Shown: positions 60,911 to 64,000 of the stretch, in pieces
Numbering within the stretch: the stretch's first letter is position 1
Layout of the letters: each line of letters begins with the position of its first letter
Source: Nitratireductor soli
Lineage (GTDB): Bacteria > Pseudomonadota > Alphaproteobacteria > Rhizobiales > Rhizobiaceae
Assembly: GCF_001050155.1 (NCBI RefSeq)
Contig: NZ_LFVY01000005.1
Span: forward strand, 186,001 to 250,000
Direction of reading: 5' to 3'
DNA: 64,000 nt
Position numbers and translations under genes: made by a program
Notes under the pieces: model-generated
The model's input: only the letters and a program-made list of their open reading frames with translations
The model's database searches: none
Told to the model about the DNA's origin: nothing

Positions 60911-62686
60911 ATGACCCAGGAAACATCCTTGACGGCGACATCGCGCGCGGGGCGCGCGGTGTTGCGAACCTGGCTGCCCTCAGGCCGGATCCTTGGCGGC
61001 ATCGGCGGTCCCGTGCGGGTTCTGGCGCTGGTGCTGATCGTCCTGCTCGCCCTGCTGGTCATCCCGCCGATCCTGACGCTGGTCGAGCTCAGCTTTTCCG
61101 ATATCGGCCTCGACGGCACGCGCAGCGGCTTCACCCTGGCGCATTACCGCGACCTGGCCGGCGACACGGATTTCATTCGCGTGCTGTTCAATACGGTGGT
61201 TTTCGCCGCCAGCGCGACGCTGATCTCGCTGCTGCTCGGCGGCACGCTCGCCTGGCTGGTGGAGCGGACCAACACGCCGTTCAAGCGGCTGGCCTATCTG
61301 ACGGCGATCGTCTCGCTCGGCACGCCCTATGTGCTTTACGTGATGTCGTGGCTGTACATTCTCGGCCGCGCCGGCCCGGTCAACCAGCTTTACCGCTGGC
61401 TCAGCGGCGGGTCGGGCGTGCTGTTCGATCCCTATACGCTGACCGGCATGATCGTCGTCGAGGGGTTCCTGTGGTCGCCGCTGGTTTTCCTCCTGATGGC
61501 GGCGAGCTTCCGCATGGCCAACGCCGAAATGGAGGAAGCCGCGCGGATGAACGGCGCGTCGGTGTTCGACACGATCCGGCTGATCTCGCTCCGGCTCGCC
61601 TGGCCGGCCATCCTGGCGCTCGCCATGTTCGTCTTCATCCGCAACATCGAATCCTTCGAGGTGCCGGCGCTGATCGGCATTCCCGGCAAGGTCCAGGTGC
61701 TGACCACGGACATCTACCTGGCGGTGAAGGAGTTTCCGCCGCAGCTCGGCCACGCGGCCTCGTTCTCGGTCGTCATGCTCGTGCTGATCGCCGTGCTGAT
61801 CCATTTCTACGGCCGCATCGCCCGCCAGGCGGACCGCTATGCCAGCATCACCGGCAAGGGTTTTCGGCCGCGCCCGTTCGATCTGGGCGCCGCCCGGCCG
61901 GTTGCCGGCGCGGTCATCGTCGTCATCTTCCTGATCGTGCTGGCGCTGCCGCTGATGGCGCTCGTCTGGATGGCGCTGACGCCCTATGTCGCGCCGGTCA
62001 CCCTGGCCGGCATGAAGACGCTCAGCCTGCACAATTTCATCGCCGTCCTGACGGCGCCCTATTATCTGACGCTGGCCGTCAACACGCTGCTCGTCTCGGT
62101 CTTCGCCGCCACCACCGCCATGCTGCTCACCGGCCTCGCCGGCTGGCTGGCGGCAAGGCGGCGGTTCGGCGGCCGCATCGTCGACCAGCTCGCCACCGTG
62201 CCGCTGATCTTCCCCGGCATCGTGCTCGGCGTGGCGGTGCTCGACATGTCGCTGCGCATGCCGTTCTCCATTTACGGCACGGTGTGGCTGATCGGCTTCG
62301 CCTATCTCATCCGCTACATGCCCTACGGCATGCGCTACGCCTATTCGGGCGTTCTGCAACTGCACAGGGAATTGGAGGAGGCATCGGAAGCCTCCGGCGC
62401 CGGCGTATTGCAGACGCTCGGCCGCATCACGGCCCCGCTCCTGTCGCCGGCGCTGATGGCCGGCTGGCTGTTCATCTTTCTCATCGCGTCGCGCGAACTG
62501 TCGATCGCCGTGCTTCTGGCCGGCCCGCAATCGCAGGTCATCGCCGTCGCCATGCTCGATCTCTGGCAAAACGGCCAGGCGGGCGAGCTCAGCGCACTGG
62601 GCCTGTTGTGGACGGTGCTGATGGTCATCGTGGCAAGCATCTTCCAGTATCTGGAACGGCGCGGCTCCACCGAAACATTTGGGTAG
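60911..62686 (+). CDS. ABC transporter fused permease (two EAA domains), right copy
   Basis: A 591-residue inner-membrane protein with two permease halves. EAA loops: EEAARMNGASVFDTIRLISL (first half, about residues 213-232) and EEASEASGAGVLQTLGRITA (second half, about 492-511). It is paralogous to the protein at 54689-56428, including GTPYVLYVMSW, FVFIRNIESFEVP and LTTDIYLAVKE. It lies two bases after its binding-protein gene and seven bases before the ATPase gene, forming a complete importer. Confidence 0.93.
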   Translation: MTQETSLTATSRAGRAVLRTWLPSGRILGGIGGPVRVLALVLIVLLALLVIPPILTLVELSFSDIGLDGTRSGFTLAHYRDLAGDTDFIRVLFNTVVFAASATLISLLLGGTLAWLVERTNTPFKRLAYLTAIVSLGTPYVLYVMSWLYILGRAGPVNQLYRWLSGGSGVLFDPYTLTGMIVVEGFLWSPLVFLLMAASFRMANAEMEEAARMNGASVFDTIRLISLRLAWPAILALAMFVFIRNIESFEVPALIGIPGKVQVLTTDIYLAVKEFPPQLGHAASFSVVMLVLIAVLIHFYGRIARQADRYASITGKGFRPRPFDLGAARPVAGAVIVVIFLIVLALPLMALVWMALTPYVAPVTLAGMKTLSLHNFIAVLTAPYYLTLAVNTLLVSVFAATTAMLLTGLAGWLAARRRFGGRIVDQLATVPLIFPGIVLGVAVLDMSLRMPFSIYGTVWLIGFAYLIRYMPYGMRYAYSGVLQLHRELEEASEASGAGVLQTLGRITAPLLSPALMAGWLFIFLIASRELSIAVLLAGPQSQVIAVAMLDLWQNGQAGELSALGLLWTVLMVIVASIFQYLERRGSTETFG

Positions 62687-62693
62687 GCACGAC

Positions 62694-63821
62694 ATGCATG
62701 GAAACGGCGTCACGGTAGAGAATCTGCGCAAGATCTATGTCACCAGCGAGCAGATCGCCGGCGGCATCCACGCAGCGAACTTCAACCTGCCGGAAGGAAC
62801 CTTCTTCACGCTGCTTGGACCGAGCGGCTGCGGCAAGACCACGACGCTGCGCTGCATCGCCGGCCTGGAGCAGCCCGACGAAGGGCGCATCGAGGTCGGC
62901 GGCACCACGTTCTTCGACGCCGATCGCGGCATAGCCGTGCCGCTCAACCGGCGCGGCATCGGCATGGTCTTCCAGTCCTACGCGATCTGGCCGCACATGA
63001 CCGTGTTCGAGAACGTCTCCTTTCCGCTGCGCGTCGCCAAGGACCGCAGCTATGGGCGCGAGGAGATCCGCGCCCTGTCGGAAAAGGCGCTGGCGACCGT
63101 CGGGCTCGACCAGTTCGCCGACCGGTCGGCGACGCGCCTGTCGGGTGGCCAGCAGCAGCGGGTGGCGCTCGCCCGCGCCATCGTCCGCGAACCGCGGCTG
63201 CTCCTGCTCGACGAGCCTTTGAGCAATCTCGACGCCTCGTTGCGCGAGACCATGCGCCAGGAACTGAAGCGCCTGCAGCGGCAGATCGGCGTGACCACCA
63301 TCTACGTCACCCACGACCAGGCCGAGGCATTCGAGATGTCCGACCAGATCGCCGTCATCGACAAGGGTCATGTCGTCCAGATCGGCGCGCCCGAATCCAT
63401 CTATTTCCGGCCGAAGAACATTTTCGTCGCCTCCTTCGTCGGCAACACCAACCTGGTCAGGGGCATCGCCACGGGCAAATCCGGCAACAACGCCGCCACC
63501 ACCGTGCGCCTGCCGTCGGGCGCCGCCTTCCGCTGCCTGACGACCGACGGCGGCGCGCTGAACGGGGGCAGCGCGGTGACGGTGTCGATCCGCCCCGAAG
63601 CCATCGCCGTCGGCCTGGTGAAAGCCGGCGCTTCAACCACGGGCAACGGCCTGGAGGGCGTCATCTCGGATGTCGCCTTCCTCGGCAATATGCGCCGCTA
63701 CGAGATCCGCCTCGACCAGACGGTCATCACCGCCAATTCGGACCCGCGCCAAACGCTCGGCATCGGCGACCGGGTCTTCGCCCGGTTCGATCTGGAAGAC
63801 GCGATCGTCCTGGCCGAGTGA
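62694..63821 (+). CDS. ABC transporter ATP-binding protein (Fbp/Pot type)
   Basis: A 375-residue ATPase that energises the importer(s). It has Walker A GPSGCGKTTTLRC (about residues 41-53), Q-loop VFQSYAIWPHMTVFENV (about 93-109), signature LSGGQQQRVALARA, Walker B LLLLDEPLSNLD and the switch YVTHDQAEAFEMSDQ. A C-terminal TOBE-type regulatory domain (about 250-375) is present. It is the only ATPase in a locus with two permeases, so it may serve both. The start is the ATG at 62694; an in-frame upstream codon would overlap the permease. Confidence 0.93.
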   Translation: MHGNGVTVENLRKIYVTSEQIAGGIHAANFNLPEGTFFTLLGPSGCGKTTTLRCIAGLEQPDEGRIEVGGTTFFDADRGIAVPLNRRGIGMVFQSYAIWPHMTVFENVSFPLRVAKDRSYGREEIRALSEKALATVGLDQFADRSATRLSGGQQQRVALARAIVREPRLLLLDEPLSNLDASLRETMRQELKRLQRQIGVTTIYVTHDQAEAFEMSDQIAVIDKGHVVQIGAPESIYFRPKNIFVASFVGNTNLVRGIATGKSGNNAATTVRLPSGAAFRCLTTDGGALNGGSAVTVSIRPEAIAVGLVKAGASTTGNGLEGVISDVAFLGNMRRYEIRLDQTVITANSDPRQTLGIGDRVFARFDLEDAIVLAE

Positions 63822-63946
63822 GGCAGCGGGATTGCCGCAGCGAGAAATTGTCAAACGGGCTTGCGATTTACTGGTTTGACCGCCCGGCGCTTTGCTTTGA
63901 GGATTGAGAGACCGCCCCGCAGCCGCGCGGGCAGATGTGAACGAAC

Positions 63947-64000
63947 ATGACCGCAACAGCGCTCGGCAGCAGCAGTTTCCGCCTCTATCTCGGCGTCAAT
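63947..64000 (+). CDS. Start of an unidentified gene, cut by the window edge
   Basis: The ATG at 63947 opens a frame to the edge: MTATALGSSSFRLYLGVN, 18 residues. It follows the ATPase gene by 125 bases on the same strand, so it may belong to the same transcription unit. Too little is visible to name a family. Confidence 0.4.
   Translation, partial: MTATALGSSSFRLYLGVN

Noticed and set aside
1-64000. tRNA, rRNA, intact insertion sequences and prophage genes
   Set aside because: No tRNA T-arm/acceptor pattern, rRNA signature, DDE transposase or phage structural gene was recognised anywhere in the window by eye; a covariance-model scan would settle this for RNAs.

Overview
The window looks like a chromosomal segment of an alphaproteobacterium of the order Hyphomicrobiales (Rhizobiales), most like the Mesorhizobium/Phyllobacteriaceae group. 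The reasons are the high GC content, the gene neighbourhoods (gatCA, pyrB with a dihydroorotase-like gene, plsY-dprA-topA-rnr) and several copies of the mosaic palindromic intergenic repeats typical of these bacteria. The species assignment is inference; no rRNA or tRNA gene was seen.

Bases 1-21,255 are core genome. They hold an sdaA fragment, a YdcF-like protein, gatA/gatC, a UPF0173 hydrolase, ruvX, an AEC permease, an AidB-like acyl-CoA dehydrogenase, pyrB with a dihydroorotase homologue lacking its first metal motif, plsY, dprA, topA, rnr, a DUF983 protein, a NUDIX hydrolase and dusA.

Bases 21,260-38,400 look like a heavy-metal island beside dusA, a known integration hotspot. A decayed integrase N-terminus lies directly upstream of dusA. 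Next come a CDF exporter, an HAE1-type RND pump with its adaptor and a broken MerR gene, a zinc-type P1B ATPase with a frameshift after its first metal-binding domain, an SmtB-like ArsR repressor, a glutaredoxin and a ferredoxin-type reductase, a multicopper oxidase-DUF305-CopZ operon, CopA, and a CueR/HmrR-type regulator. Two operators match the SmtB half-site pattern. Four nearly identical MerR-type promoters (19-bp spacer) suggest one copper regulon covering the RND pump, the glutaredoxin/reductase pair, copZ-DUF305-oxidase and copA.

Bases 38,400-51,700 carry nutrient uptake and amine or peptide metabolism genes. These are a TRAP transporter (dctPQM), an aminotransferase, a RidA-like gene bracketed by inverted repeat copies, an XRE-cupin regulator, and an operon for a dipeptide-type ABC importer (with a fused double ATPase whose first site looks dead), an M20 amidohydrolase and an SDR. 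The importer promoter has a palindrome over its -35 box.

Bases 51,800-64,000 form a second catabolic and transport locus: a 2-hydroxyacid dehydrogenase, an SMP-30-type lactonase, a LysR regulator, and two paralogous binding protein plus fused-permease pairs arranged divergently, with one ATPase gene between them. The rightward arm also encodes an SDR, an RraA-like protein and a NIPSNAP protein. A perfect 42-bp inverted repeat sits in the divergent intergenic region, so the two arms have the same upstream sequence. The substrate is unknown; an organic acid or sugar-acid type compound is a guess from the enzyme set.
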